Positions 35,103-43,911 of a stretch of DNA of 64,000 nt are shown here, in pieces. Below the pieces are notes generated by a model, which did not search any database, was not told where the DNA came from, and saw only the letters and a list, made by a program, of their open reading frames with translations. Within the stretch, counting starts at the first letter, position 1. Each line of letters begins with the position of its first letter. The stretch spans positions 186,001 to 250,000 of the forward strand of contig NZ_JARGYD010000001.1 of the NCBI RefSeq assembly GCF_029168315.1. Direction: 5' to 3'. The translations under genes and the position numbers were made by a program. This stretch comes from Psychromarinibacter halotolerans (GTDB lineage: Bacteria > Pseudomonadota > Alphaproteobacteria > Rhodobacterales > Rhodobacteraceae).

Positions 35103-35888
35103 TCACCCTTCGACCCAGGCGGCGGGGCGGCGGTCGAAGAAGGCGGCGATGCCTTCCACCGCTTCGGGCTGTTCCCACTGGTCGGCAAGGGCGGCGGCGG
35201 TGCGGTCCAGCAGCGCGTCGTCGATCGGGGCCGCGAAGCCCGCCAGAAGCTGTTTCGCCGCGCCGACCGCGCCGGGGGCGCAGGACAGGAACGCCTCGGC
35301 CTCTTCCATCACCAGCGCGTCCAGCGCGAATTCGGGAACCACGCGGGTCAGCAGCCCAAGATCGCGCGCGGTGTCGGCGTCGAAGCGGCGGCCCGACAGA
35401 AAGACCGAGCGGGCGCGGCCGGGTCCGACCCGGGCGGCGACATAGGGGCCGATGGTGGCGGGGATCAGGCCCAGCCGGGTTTCCGTCAGGCCCATCAGGA
35501 CCTCGGGCGTGCCGATCGCCATGTCGCAGACCGAGAGCAGCCCGACGCCGCCGCCGAACGCGTTGCCGTGGACCCGCGCGATCAACGGTTTCGGCATCCG
35601 GTCCAGCGCGCGCAGCATCATGGCCAGCTTGTTCGCTTCGGCCATGCGGGTGGCGCGGTCGGCGTCGACCTGCGCGCGCATCCAGCCAAGATCGCCACCG
35701 GCGCAGAAGGTGGGGCCTTCGGCGGCAAGGATCACCGCGCGAACGCCGGGGTCGGCACCCAGCACGCCTGCGGCCTCGGTCAGTTCGGCGATCATCTGGC
35801 CCGACATCGCGTTGTGCTTTTCGGCGCGCGCAAGCGTGAGCGTGGCGATGCCGCGTCCGTCGGTGTCGACCCGGATCGTTTCCATCAT
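35103..35888 (-). CDS. liuC: Enoyl-CoA hydratase/methylglutaconyl-CoA hydratase-like
   Basis: This 261-residue crotonase-fold enzyme probably hydrates 3-methylglutaconyl-CoA to HMG-CoA in leucine degradation. Oxyanion-hole segments are FCAGGDLGWM near residue 64 and AFGGGVGLLSVCDMAIG near 110, and the length is normal. It is the last gene of the leftward leucine operon, starting inside the HMG-CoA lyase stop (ATGA at 35888-35885). Specificity cannot be set by motif alone, but the flanking mccA, mccB and lyase genes make this reaction the most likely. Confidence 0.85.
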   Translation of the reverse strand: MMETIRVDTDGRGIATLTLARAEKHNAMSGQMIAELTEAAGVLGADPGVRAVILAAEGPTFCAGGDLGWMRAQVDADRATRMAEANKLAMMLRALDRMPKPLIARVHGNAFGGGVGLLSVCDMAIGTPEVLMGLTETRLGLIPATIGPYVAARVGPGRARSVFLSGRRFDADTARDLGLLTRVVPEFALDALVMEEAEAFLSCAPGAVGAAKQLLAGFAAPIDDALLDRTAAALADQWEQPEAVEGIAAFFDRRPAAWVEG

Positions 35889-36736
35889 GCAGTGCCCTTT
35901 CTCATGTCGCGCGCCATCGCTTCTGCCTCGAACAGCAGGGCGGCGTCCAGCCCGGTGTCGAACCCCATGTCGTCCAGCCGTTGGCGCACCAGCCCGGTGG
36001 CCACGTTGCCCGCCGCGCCGGGGGCGAAGGGGCACCCGCCAAGCCCGCCTGCCGCCGCGTCGAACACCCGAAGCCCCTTGGTGACGGCGGTCTCGATATT
36101 CGCCAGCGCCATGCCGCCGGTGTCGTGGAAGTGGCCCGCAAGTTTGGCTGCCGGAACCCGGTCCAGTACCGCGTCCAGCATCGCGCCGACCTGTTCGGGC
36201 GTGCCCCTGCCCAGTGTTTCGCCAAGGCTGATCTCATAGCAGCCCATCGCGTCCAGCGCGGCAGCGACGCGGGCGACGGCGTCGGGCGGCGTGGCGCCGT
36301 CGTACGGACAGACCGTGACGCAAGAGACATAGCCGCGCACCGGGACCGTCGCCGCCTTCGCGACCTCGGCATAGCGGGCAAGGCTTTCGTCGATGGTGGC
36401 GCCGATGTTCGCCTTGCTGAAGCCTTCCGAGGCGGCGGCGAAGATGGCGATCTCGTCGGCCTTCGCGTCCGTCGCGGCCTGAAGCCCGCGCAGGTTCGGG
36501 ACAAGCGCGGCATGGGACACGCCCGGCGCGCGGGCGATGCCGTCGAACACCGCGCCACTGTCGGCCATCTGCGGCACGCGTTTCGGGTTCACGAAGGACC
36601 CGACCTCGATCCGGCGAAACCCTGTGCGGGATAACAGGTCGACGAAGGCGATCTTGGCGGCGGTGGGGATCGCGGCCTTCTCGTTCTGAAGTCCGTCGCG
36701 CGGGCCGACCTCGAAAATCTCGGCGCGGTCGGTCAT
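35885..36736 (-). CDS. mvaB: Hydroxymethylglutaryl-CoA lyase
   Basis: This 283-residue TIM-barrel enzyme splits HMG-CoA into acetyl-CoA and acetoacetate. Family motifs are EVGPRDGLQNE at the N-terminus, the metal-binding HFHDTGG near residue 198, and the flexible catalytic loop GGLGGCPFAPGAAGN with its essential Cys. Length is typical (about 290). It overlaps mccA by 4 bp upstream and the hydratase gene downstream. Cytoplasmic, last step of leucine breakdown. Confidence 0.93.
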   Translation of the reverse strand: MTDRAEIFEVGPRDGLQNEKAAIPTAAKIAFVDLLSRTGFRRIEVGSFVNPKRVPQMADSGAVFDGIARAPGVSHAALVPNLRGLQAATDAKADEIAIFAAASEGFSKANIGATIDESLARYAEVAKAATVPVRGYVSCVTVCPYDGATPPDAVARVAAALDAMGCYEISLGETLGRGTPEQVGAMLDAVLDRVPAAKLAGHFHDTGGMALANIETAVTKGLRVFDAAAGGLGGCPFAPGAAGNVATGLVRQRLDDMGFDTGLDAALLFEAEAMARDMRKGTA

Positions 36737-38664
36737 GCGTCGTCCCCGGCAAAGCGGATGAGCGGGGCGTGCGCCTCGATCTGGGTGCCTTCGGGGACCA
36801 GCACCTCGGCCACCACCGCGTCGCGGGGGGCAGTCAGGGCGTGTTCCATCTTCATCGCCTCCAGCACGGCCAGTTTCTGGCCTGCGGTAACACTGTCGCC
36901 CGCCGCGACAAGCATCCGGGCCAACATCCCGGGCATCGGCGCTTCGATGATGTCGGACCCGGAGGCATCCGCCGCCGCGCGGTCGAGCGGGTCGAGGATG
37001 CGGGCCGAGACCCCGTCGGGGCCGAACAGGGTGACAGTGCCGCCTTCGATGTGGCTGGCCGCCGCTGGGGCCTCATCGAACGTCCAGCCCGCGGCGTTGC
37101 GCGCGGTGACGGTCGTTCCGGCGACCTCGATCTCTGCCTCGTCGGGGCCGGTGCGGGCGACGCGGGCGGTGATCTCTTGGCCGTCGATCTCAAGCGTCAC
37201 CGTCCGCCACAGCGGCGCCCATAGGGTGAAGCCGGTCAGGGCGTCGGTCTCGGTGTCGGTCGCGGCAAGCGCCGCCTGCGCCAGACGGGCGGGCGAGGGC
37301 GGCGTGACCGCAGTCAGCGCGTCGAGGTCGCGGGCGATCAGCCCGGTGTCGACCTCGCCGCGCGTGAATCCCTCGTGCCGCGCCAGCGCGCCAAGGAAGG
37401 ACAGGTTGGTGACGCAGCCGACGACCTCGGTCGCGTCCAGCGCGGCGGCGAGTTTCTTCAGCGCGACGGCACGGGTCGGGCCGTGGGTGACGACCTTGGC
37501 GATCATCGGGTCGTAGAACGGGCTGATGGCGTCGCCCGCGCGGACGCCGCTGTCGATGCGTGCGGTGGCGGGGAAGGACAGATGCGACAGGGTACCGGTC
37601 GCGGGCAGGAAGCCTGCGGGCACGTCTTCCGCGTACAGCCGCGCCTCGAAGGCGTGGCCGGTCAGCGGCACGTCCTGCTGGCGCATCGGCAGCGGTTCGC
37701 CCGCCGCCACGCGAAGCTGCCACGCGACAAGGTCGAGGCCGGTGATCGCCTCGGTCACCGGGTGTTCGACCTGCAGGCGGGTGTTCATTTCCATGAACCA
37801 GAACCCGTCGGGGCGCAGGCCGTTCGCGCCATCGACGATGAACTCAACCGTGCCCGCGCCGGCATAGCCGATGGCCTTCGCCGCGCGCACGGCGGCCTCG
37901 CCCATCGCGGCGCGCATGTCGGCGGTCATGCCGGGGGCGGGGGCCTCTTCGATGACCTTCTGGTGGCGGCGCTGAAGCGAGCAGTCGCGTTCGTACAGGT
38001 GAATCGCGTCGGTGCCGTCGCCGAACACCTGCACCTCTATGTGTCGTGGCTGTTCGATGTATTTCTCGATTAGCACGGCGGGGTTGCCGAAGGCCGATTG
38101 CGCCTCGCGCTGCGCGGCGGCCAGCTGGTCGGCGAAGTCCGCCGCGTCGTCCACCCGACGCATCCCTTTGCCGCCGCCGCCCGCGACGGCCTTGATCAGC
38201 ACGGGATAGCCGATGCCGTCGGCCGCAGCGGACAGATGGTCCGGGTCCTGTGTGTCGCCGTGATACCCCGGAACCACCGGCACGCCCGCGTCCTGCATCA
38301 GCGCCTTGGCCGCGTCCTTCAGACCCATCGCCCGGATCGCCCCGGCAGACGGCCCGATGAACACCAGACCGGCGGCTTCGACCGCCTCGACGAACTCCGG
38401 GTTCTCGGACAGGAAGCCATAGCCGGGGTGGATCGCCTGCGCACCGGTCTCCCGCGCGGCGGCGATCACGCGGTCGCCGTTCAGGTAGCTGTCGGCAGGT
38501 GCGGCGCCGCCGATGTGGACCGCCAGATCGGCCATCGCGACATGGCGCGCGGTGCGGTCGGCGTCGGAATAGACCGCGACCGTGGACACGCCCATCGCCT
38601 TGGCCGTGTCGATCACCCGGCAGGCGATTTCTCCCCGGTTCGCGATCAGGATCCTGTCGAACAT
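36733..38664 (-). CDS. mccA: 3-methylcrotonyl-CoA carboxylase, biotin-containing alpha subunit
   Basis: This 643-residue subunit has a biotin carboxylase domain (FDRILIANRGEIACR at the start, the ATP loop GGGGKGMR, and EMNTRLQVEHPVTE), a linker, and a C-terminal biotinyl domain with EAMKMEH, the biotinylated lysine being about K605. With MccB it carboxylates 3-methylcrotonyl-CoA. The start at 38664 is preceded by AAGGAG; a longer frame to 38718 lacks support. It overlaps the lyase gene by 4 bp. Propionyl- or geranyl-CoA carboxylase alpha subunits look similar, but the operon decides. Confidence 0.92.
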   Translation of the reverse strand: MFDRILIANRGEIACRVIDTAKAMGVSTVAVYSDADRTARHVAMADLAVHIGGAAPADSYLNGDRVIAAARETGAQAIHPGYGFLSENPEFVEAVEAAGLVFIGPSAGAIRAMGLKDAAKALMQDAGVPVVPGYHGDTQDPDHLSAAADGIGYPVLIKAVAGGGGKGMRRVDDAADFADQLAAAQREAQSAFGNPAVLIEKYIEQPRHIEVQVFGDGTDAIHLYERDCSLQRRHQKVIEEAPAPGMTADMRAAMGEAAVRAAKAIGYAGAGTVEFIVDGANGLRPDGFWFMEMNTRLQVEHPVTEAITGLDLVAWQLRVAAGEPLPMRQQDVPLTGHAFEARLYAEDVPAGFLPATGTLSHLSFPATARIDSGVRAGDAISPFYDPMIAKVVTHGPTRAVALKKLAAALDATEVVGCVTNLSFLGALARHEGFTRGEVDTGLIARDLDALTAVTPPSPARLAQAALAATDTETDALTGFTLWAPLWRTVTLEIDGQEITARVARTGPDEAEIEVAGTTVTARNAAGWTFDEAPAAASHIEGGTVTLFGPDGVSARILDPLDRAAADASGSDIIEAPMPGMLARMLVAAGDSVTAGQKLAVLEAMKMEHALTAPRDAVVAEVLVPEGTQIEAHAPLIRFAGDDA

Positions 38665-38680
38665 TCGCCGGACTCCTTGC

Positions 38681-39232
38681 TCATGCATCGCACCAGCTGC
38701 GCCGCTGGCCCCCGTCATAGGGGCGGGCCAGCCCTGACCGGATCATCCGCGTGCTGGCAAGGTCGCCGTCGAAGCCCATCAGCGTCAGCACCCGGTCATA
38801 GCGGTCCCGGTCGCGTGGCGTGGCGACGACCTCGCGCGCGGTCCACAGCTGCCAGCGCAGGTAATAGGTGGCGGCAACCGCCATGCCCAGTTCACGGGGA
38901 CAGCGGGCGTTCATCTCGGGCGTGTCGAAGCCCACGAGGCGTCCCGACACGAAGCCCTGCACCGGACAGTGCATTCGGACGGTGTCGCCGTCGACGACCA
39001 TCCAGACCGTGCAGCCCTTGCTGTCGCGCCACAGCAGGCTTCCGGCGTCCAGAATGTTGGGGCCGAACAGGAAAAGGAACATCGCGCCACCAAGAAGCAC
39101 CGGCCAGACCCGGCGCCGTCGCGCGCGCTTGCCGGGCCGGCCCCGGCGCTGGCCGGGCGGGGTGCCCAGATCCCATTTCGGGTGGCGCCGGGCGCCTCTG
39201 TAGAAGCGGGTTACCCCTTTGCGGCGCGCCAT
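38681..39232 (-). CDS. Membrane-anchored SNase-like (thermonuclease) protein
   Basis: This 183-residue protein has a very basic N-terminus (about 12 Arg/Lys in the first 41 residues), one membrane helix near 43-60, and a small staphylococcal-nuclease-like domain: VVDGDTVRM near residue 79-87, then LVGFDTPEMNARC. The nuclease catalytic Asp and Glu positions seem kept in part (DGDT, DTPE), but the fold is short. It lies within the leucine operon between the ASCH gene and mccA, with gaps of 18 and 16 bp. No link to leucine breakdown is evident. It could be an inactive nuclease fold used for binding. Confidence 0.72.
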   Translation of the reverse strand: MARRKGVTRFYRGARRHPKWDLGTPPGQRRGRPGKRARRRRVWPVLLGGAMFLFLFGPNILDAGSLLWRDSKGCTVWMVVDGDTVRMHCPVQGFVSGRLVGFDTPEMNARCPRELGMAVAATYYLRWQLWTAREVVATPRDRDRYDRVLTLMGFDGDLASTRMIRSGLARPYDGGQRRSWCDA

Positions 39233-39250
39233 GGCTTGCCCTTTCCCGAC

Positions 39251-39667
39251 CTAGGCATCCGCCAAATCCTCGACCACGCGGAACCGTTCGCAGATCAGCA
39301 TCATTTCGGGGTCCCAGCCGCCGTTTCTCTCGAAATAGGCGCGGTGGTCCTGCCGCCAGCCTTCCAGCGTCTCGTTCTCGCCCTCGGCCAGCGCGAATTC
39401 CGCGTCCATGTCGCAGAACCGCTTTTCGGTCACGGACACGGTTTCGATCACCACGGCGGGCGTGCCATCCCAGTTCAGCGAGATGTCGCGGCGGCCGACC
39501 ACGGGCTTCGGCTCGCCGCCCGCGCCGAAATCGCGCAGCGCGCCGCAGGTGGCGGTCTTGGCGCCCGCGCGCACCAGCGCCAGCAGTTCGGCGCACATCT
39601 CGGGGCCGTCGCCGAACCGGAAGGTTACCGCGCCGGGATATTTCCGCATCGCTTCATCAAGGGTCAT
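39251..39667 (-). CDS. ASCH domain protein
   Basis: This 138-residue protein has the ASCH domain pattern: TFRFGDGPEMCAELLALVRAG, TATCGAL, then VVGRRDISLNWDGTPAVVIE and EGENETLEGWRQDHRAYF, the last typical of the YqfB/ASCH group. ASCH domains bind RNA and some remove acetyl groups from modified cytidine. The start at 39667 lies 7 bp after the mccB stop. It is embedded in the leucine operon without an evident metabolic reason. RNA-related activity is inference from the fold. Confidence 0.78.
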   Translation of the reverse strand: MTLDEAMRKYPGAVTFRFGDGPEMCAELLALVRAGAKTATCGALRDFGAGGEPKPVVGRRDISLNWDGTPAVVIETVSVTEKRFCDMDAEFALAEGENETLEGWRQDHRAYFERNGGWDPEMMLICERFRVVEDLADA

Positions 39668-39674
39668 GGCATCC

Positions 39675-41288
39675 TCACATCCTGAACACGCCAAACCGCG
39701 TGTCCTCCACCGGCGCGTTCAGCGCCGCTTGCAGCGATAGCGACAGCACCTGCCGTGTCTTGCGCGGATCGACGATGCCGTCGTCCCACAGCCGGGCCGA
39801 GGCGTACAGCGGGTGCGACTGGCGCTCGAACATCTCGAGCGTCGGGCGCTTGAACTCGGCTTCCTCTTCGTCGGACCACGTGCCGCCCTGCCGCTCGATC
39901 GCGTCGCGCTTTACGGTGGCCAGCACACCCGCCGCCTGCGGGCCGCCCATCACCGAGATCCGGCTGTTGGGCCACGTCCACAGGAAGCGCGGCTGATAGG
40001 CACGGCCCGCCATGCCGTAGTTCCCCGCGCCGAACGAGCCGCCGACCAGCATGGTGATCTTCGGCACCGAGGTCGTCGCGACCGCCGTCACCATCTTGGC
40101 GCCGTGCCGCGCGATGCCTTCGCTTTCGTATTTCCGGCCCACCATGAAGCCGGTGATGTTTTGCAGGAACACCAAGGGGATACGGCGCTGGCTGCACAGT
40201 TCGACGAAATGCGCGCCCTTGGCGGCGCTTTCGGAAAACAACACGCCGTTGTTGGCGACGATGCCGACCGGCCAGCCGTCGACATGGGCAAAGCCCGTCA
40301 CCAGCGTCTCGCCGAACCGCGCTTTGAACTCGTCGAAGCGCGAACCGTCGACGATGCGGGCGATCACCTCTCTGATGTCGTAGGGCGTCGATAGCGACGC
40401 GGGCACCACGCCAAGGATCTCGTCCGGGTCGTAATACGGGTCCTCCGCCGCCTGCCGTAGGATGGGGTTCACCCCATCGAACCTGTCCAGCCCAAGCGAG
40501 CCCACCGCCTGCCGCGCCAGCGCCAGCGCGTGGGCGTCGTCCTCGGCAAGGTAATCGGCCACCCCCGACAGCCGGGTGTGCACGTCGCCGCCGCCGAGAT
40601 CCTCGGCGCTGACGACCTCTCCGGTGGCGGCCTTTACCAGCGGCGGCCCGGCAAGGAAGATCGTGCCCTGATCCTTCACGATGATCGTGACGTCCGACAT
40701 CGCGGGCACATAAGCGCCCCCGGCGGTGCACGAGCCCATGACGACCGCGATCTGCGGGATGCCTGCCGCGCTCATCCGGGCTTGGTTGTAGAAGATGCGG
40801 CCGAAGTGGTCCCGGTCGGGGAACACCTCGTCCTGATTGGGAAGGTTCGCGCCGCCGGAATCCACAAGATAGACGCAGGGCAGGCGGCATTCGGCGGCGA
40901 TCTCTTGCGCGCGCAGGTGCTTCTTCACGGACAGCGGATAATAGGTGCCGCCCTTCACGGTGGCGTCGTTGCACACGACCATCACGTCGCGCCCCTGCAC
41001 GCGGCCAACCCCCGCGATCACACCCGCCGCCGGGGCGGCGCCGTCGTACAGGCCGTGCGCCGCCGTCGCGCCGATCTCAAGGAAGGGCGCGCCGGGGTCC
41101 AGCAGGTTCGCCACCCGCTCGCGTGGCAGCATCTTGCCGCGAGACAAGTGCCGCGCGCGGGCCTTGTCGCCGCCGCCCGCCGCGGCCAGCGCCGCCGCCT
41201 CGGCCACGGTGTCCAGCGCCGCAAGATGGGCCGTCCGGTTCGCCTTGGCCTCTTCCGATGCGGGGATGAATGCCGATCTGATCCGCAT
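39675..41288 (-). CDS. mccB: 3-methylcrotonyl-CoA carboxylase, carboxyltransferase beta subunit
   Basis: This 537-residue subunit transfers carboxyl from biotin to 3-methylcrotonyl-CoA. Conserved parts are RARHLSRGKMLPRERVANLLDPG near residues 43-65 (shown here in summary), CNDATVKGGTYYPLSVKKH, VMGSCTAGGAYVPAMSD and GSFGAGNYGMAGRAYQPRFL, all typical of MccB/LiuB. Length agrees with the family. It follows the CoA-transferase gene by 8 bp and precedes the ASCH gene by 7 bp. Recognition is strong. Confidence 0.93.
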   Translation of the reverse strand: MRIRSAFIPASEEAKANRTAHLAALDTVAEAAALAAAGGGDKARARHLSRGKMLPRERVANLLDPGAPFLEIGATAAHGLYDGAAPAAGVIAGVGRVQGRDVMVVCNDATVKGGTYYPLSVKKHLRAQEIAAECRLPCVYLVDSGGANLPNQDEVFPDRDHFGRIFYNQARMSAAGIPQIAVVMGSCTAGGAYVPAMSDVTIIVKDQGTIFLAGPPLVKAATGEVVSAEDLGGGDVHTRLSGVADYLAEDDAHALALARQAVGSLGLDRFDGVNPILRQAAEDPYYDPDEILGVVPASLSTPYDIREVIARIVDGSRFDEFKARFGETLVTGFAHVDGWPVGIVANNGVLFSESAAKGAHFVELCSQRRIPLVFLQNITGFMVGRKYESEGIARHGAKMVTAVATTSVPKITMLVGGSFGAGNYGMAGRAYQPRFLWTWPNSRISVMGGPQAAGVLATVKRDAIERQGGTWSDEEEAEFKRPTLEMFERQSHPLYASARLWDDGIVDPRKTRQVLSLSLQAALNAPVEDTRFGVFRM

Positions 41289-41296
41289 GCTGGTCC

Positions 41297-42547
41297 TCAG
41301 TTTTCCTCTGCCACGGCGGTGGCGCGCCCATAAGCCGACGCCGCGCCGCTGGCGATCAAGTCTTCGCAGGCGGCGGGGTCCAGCCCAAGGACCTCGGCCA
41401 GCACGTCAAGCGTGTCCTCTCCGGCAAGCGGCGGCGCGCGGCCAACATCGGGGGCCACCCCGTCGAACCGCAGCGGTCCACGCACCACGCGCATCTCTCC
41501 CGCCGTTGGGTGGGTGACGGTCTGGACCAGACCGCGCGCGGCGACGTGCGGCTGTTCCAGCGCCTCGTCCACGTCAAGGATCGGGGCGTTCGGCACGTCG
41601 TTGGCGTCCAGCCGGTCCAGCCAATAGGCCGTGGGTTCCTGCCGCATCCGGTCGTCGATGATCGCTTCCAGCGCGTCGCGGTTGGCCAGCCTTTCGTCAT
41701 AGCGGGCAAAGCGCGGGTCTTCCGCCAGTTCGGGCAGACCCAGACAGCGGGTGAAGCTGACCCAGAACGTCTCGGTCAGGCAGGCGACGATGACGTGCCC
41801 GTCCGAGGTGGGGAAGGCGCCGTATGGCACGATGCTGGGATGCTTGGTGCCCACCGGCGCGGGCGGCTTGCCGGACACGAAATAGATCTGCGCGTGGTAG
41901 GTCAGCATCGCCATCAACGAGTCCAGCATCGCCACGTCGACTTTCTGGCCCTTGCCGGTCTGGCCGCGCTGATGCAGGGCCGCCAGCACGCCGTGCACGG
42001 CGAAGATGCTGCCCGCCATGTCGCCCAGCGGCAGGCCCAGCTTGTTGGGCGGCTGGCCGGGGGCGCGGTTCAGGCTCATGGCGCCGGACAAAGCCTGCGC
42101 CACGATGTCGAAGGCAGGGCGGTCGGTCAGCGGGCTGTCGGCGCCAAAGCCCGAGATGCCGCAGTAGATAAGGCCGGGATTGTCCTGCGACAGCTGGTCA
42201 TAGCCCAGCCCCAGCCGGTCCATCACGCCGGGGCGGAAGTTCTCGATCACGATGTCGGCCTGCGCCGCCAGCGCCCGCGCCACGCCCAAGCCGCGCGGGT
42301 CCTTCAGGTCCAGCGCGATGCTGCGCTTGCCCCGGTTCAACGCGATGAAATAGTGGCTGAGCGGCCCCTTGAACGGCGGAAAATCCCGCGTCGCGTCGCC
42401 GGTGCCAAGCGGTTCGACCTTGATCACGTCCGCGCCCATGTCAGCCAGCGTCAGCGTCGCATAGGGGCCCGACAGGATGCGCGAGAAATCAAGCACCTTC
42501 ACGCCCGCCAGCGGCCCGCCGCGATCCAACGCTCCCCATGCCGTCAT
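41297..42547 (-). CDS. Class III (CaiB/BaiF) CoA-transferase
   Basis: This 416-residue enzyme moves CoA between carboxylic acids. The N-terminus shows GVKVLDFSRILSGPYATLTL and ADVIKVEPLGTGDATR, and the catalytic Asp of the family lies in VDVAMLDSLMAML. GGGAGGAACGG precedes the ATG. It is directly upstream of mccB, so it may activate an acid entering, or leaving, the leucine pathway, but its substrates cannot be told from sequence. Succinyl-CoA-dependent activation of a branched acid is one possibility. It is 119 bp downstream of the thiolase gene. Confidence 0.87.
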   Translation of the reverse strand: MTAWGALDRGGPLAGVKVLDFSRILSGPYATLTLADMGADVIKVEPLGTGDATRDFPPFKGPLSHYFIALNRGKRSIALDLKDPRGLGVARALAAQADIVIENFRPGVMDRLGLGYDQLSQDNPGLIYCGISGFGADSPLTDRPAFDIVAQALSGAMSLNRAPGQPPNKLGLPLGDMAGSIFAVHGVLAALHQRGQTGKGQKVDVAMLDSLMAMLTYHAQIYFVSGKPPAPVGTKHPSIVPYGAFPTSDGHVIVACLTETFWVSFTRCLGLPELAEDPRFARYDERLANRDALEAIIDDRMRQEPTAYWLDRLDANDVPNAPILDVDEALEQPHVAARGLVQTVTHPTAGEMRVVRGPLRFDGVAPDVGRAPPLAGEDTLDVLAEVLGLDPAACEDLIASGAASAYGRATAVAEEN

Positions 42548-42666
42548 CCGTTCCTCCCTTGCGGCGCCGGTGTCCCCGGACTCGCGCCACCCACTGCCAA
42601 TTGCCCTTTGGCCCCTTTCGACAGGCTGACGCCGCCGGGCCGCTTATGCAACCGGCGACACGGGCC

Positions 42667-43824
42667 TCAGACCAGTTCCACCGCCACGGCCGTCGCCTCG
42701 CCGCCGCCGATGCACAGCGACGCGATCCCGCGTTTCAGCCCCTGCGCCTGCAACGCGTGCACCAGCGTCACAAGGATGCGCGCGCCCGAGCAGCCGATCG
42801 GATGCCCCAGCGCACAGGCGCCGCCGTTCACGTTCAGCCGGTCGCGGGGGATGTCCAGTTCGCGCATCGCCGCCATCGCCACGACCGCGAAGGCCTCGTT
42901 TATTTCGTACAGATCGACATCGCCCGAGGTCCATCCTAGCCGGTCCTGCAACTTGCGGATCGCGTGGACCGGCGCGGTGGTGAACCACGCGGGCGCCTGC
43001 GCGTGGCTTGCATGGCCAAGGATGCGCGCCACCGGGGCCATGCCCTTCGCCTCGGCCACGTCGCGCCGCGCCAGCACAAGCGCCGCAGCCCCGTCAGAGA
43101 TCGACGACGAGGTCGCCGCCGTGACCGTGCCGCCCTCGCGGAAGGCGGGCTTCAGCTGCGGGATTTTCTCGGGCCGCGCGCGCGAGGGCTGTTCGTCCTC
43201 GGCCACGCCGTCCAGCGCGACGATTTCGGCCGCGAACCCGCCGCCGGAAATCGCCGCCTTCGCGCGGTCGAGCGAGTCCAGCGTGTAGCCGTCCTGCGCG
43301 TCGCGGGTGAACTGGTAATGCTCGGCACAGTCTTCGGCGAAGGTGCCCATCGACCGGCCCTTGTCATAGGCGTCTTCCAGACCGTCGAGGAACATATGAT
43401 CGGCCACCCGCCCATGCCCCATCCGGTAGCCGCCGCGCGCCTTTTCCAGCAGGTACGGCGCGTTCGACATGCTTTCCATGCCCCCGGCGACAACGATGCC
43501 TGCGCTGCCGGTCAGGATCGCGTCATGCGCCAACATCACCGTCTTCATGCCGGAACCGCAGACCTTGTTGACGGTGGTGCAGGGGACCGCCTCGGGCAGG
43601 CCCGCGCCAAGCGCCGCCTGCCGCGCGGGCGCCTGTCCTAGCCCGGCGGGCAGCACGCAGCCCATCAGCGCCTCGTCCACGTCGCCGGCCTGCGCGCCGG
43701 CACGGTCCAGCGCCGCCCGGATGGCCGCAGAGCCAAGCGCGGTCGCGGTCTGCTGCGACAGCGCGCCCTGAAATGCGCCCATCGGGGTGCGCGCCGCGCC
43801 GGTGATGACGATCTCGGTTGTCAT
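42667..43824 (-). CDS. Acetyl-CoA acetyltransferase (thiolase)
   Basis: This 385-residue thiolase interconverts acetoacetyl-CoA and acetyl-CoA. The acylated cysteine is C89 (NKVCGSG), with the His in CALGHPIGCSG and the second Cys in ASLCIGGGEATA. It lies upstream of the leucine operon on the same strand, which fits processing acetoacetate made by HMG-CoA lyase once activated. AAAGGGAGG precedes the ATG at 43824. A beta-ketothiolase acting on longer chains cannot be excluded. Confidence 0.9.
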   Translation of the reverse strand: MTTEIVITGAARTPMGAFQGALSQQTATALGSAAIRAALDRAGAQAGDVDEALMGCVLPAGLGQAPARQAALGAGLPEAVPCTTVNKVCGSGMKTVMLAHDAILTGSAGIVVAGGMESMSNAPYLLEKARGGYRMGHGRVADHMFLDGLEDAYDKGRSMGTFAEDCAEHYQFTRDAQDGYTLDSLDRAKAAISGGGFAAEIVALDGVAEDEQPSRARPEKIPQLKPAFREGGTVTAATSSSISDGAAALVLARRDVAEAKGMAPVARILGHASHAQAPAWFTTAPVHAIRKLQDRLGWTSGDVDLYEINEAFAVVAMAAMRELDIPRDRLNVNGGACALGHPIGCSGARILVTLVHALQAQGLKRGIASLCIGGGEATAVAVELV

Positions 43825-43847
43825 GGTGTCCTCCCTTTGACCCAAGA

Positions 43848-43873
43848 TTGCCTGCCCCGGACGGGACAGGCAA
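43848..43873 (-). terminator. Hairpin downstream of RTX gene
   Basis: TTGCCTG and CAGGCAA flank a CCCG/CGGG inner pair with one mismatch, giving an 11-bp interrupted stem 38 bp after the stop of the leftward RTX gene and 23 bp before the thiolase start. It probably isolates the thiolase operon from the RTX gene. Confidence 0.6.
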
Positions 43874-43911
43874 AGGGTTTCGGTGCGGGAGGCGCGGGTC
43901 AGCCCGTGCGA

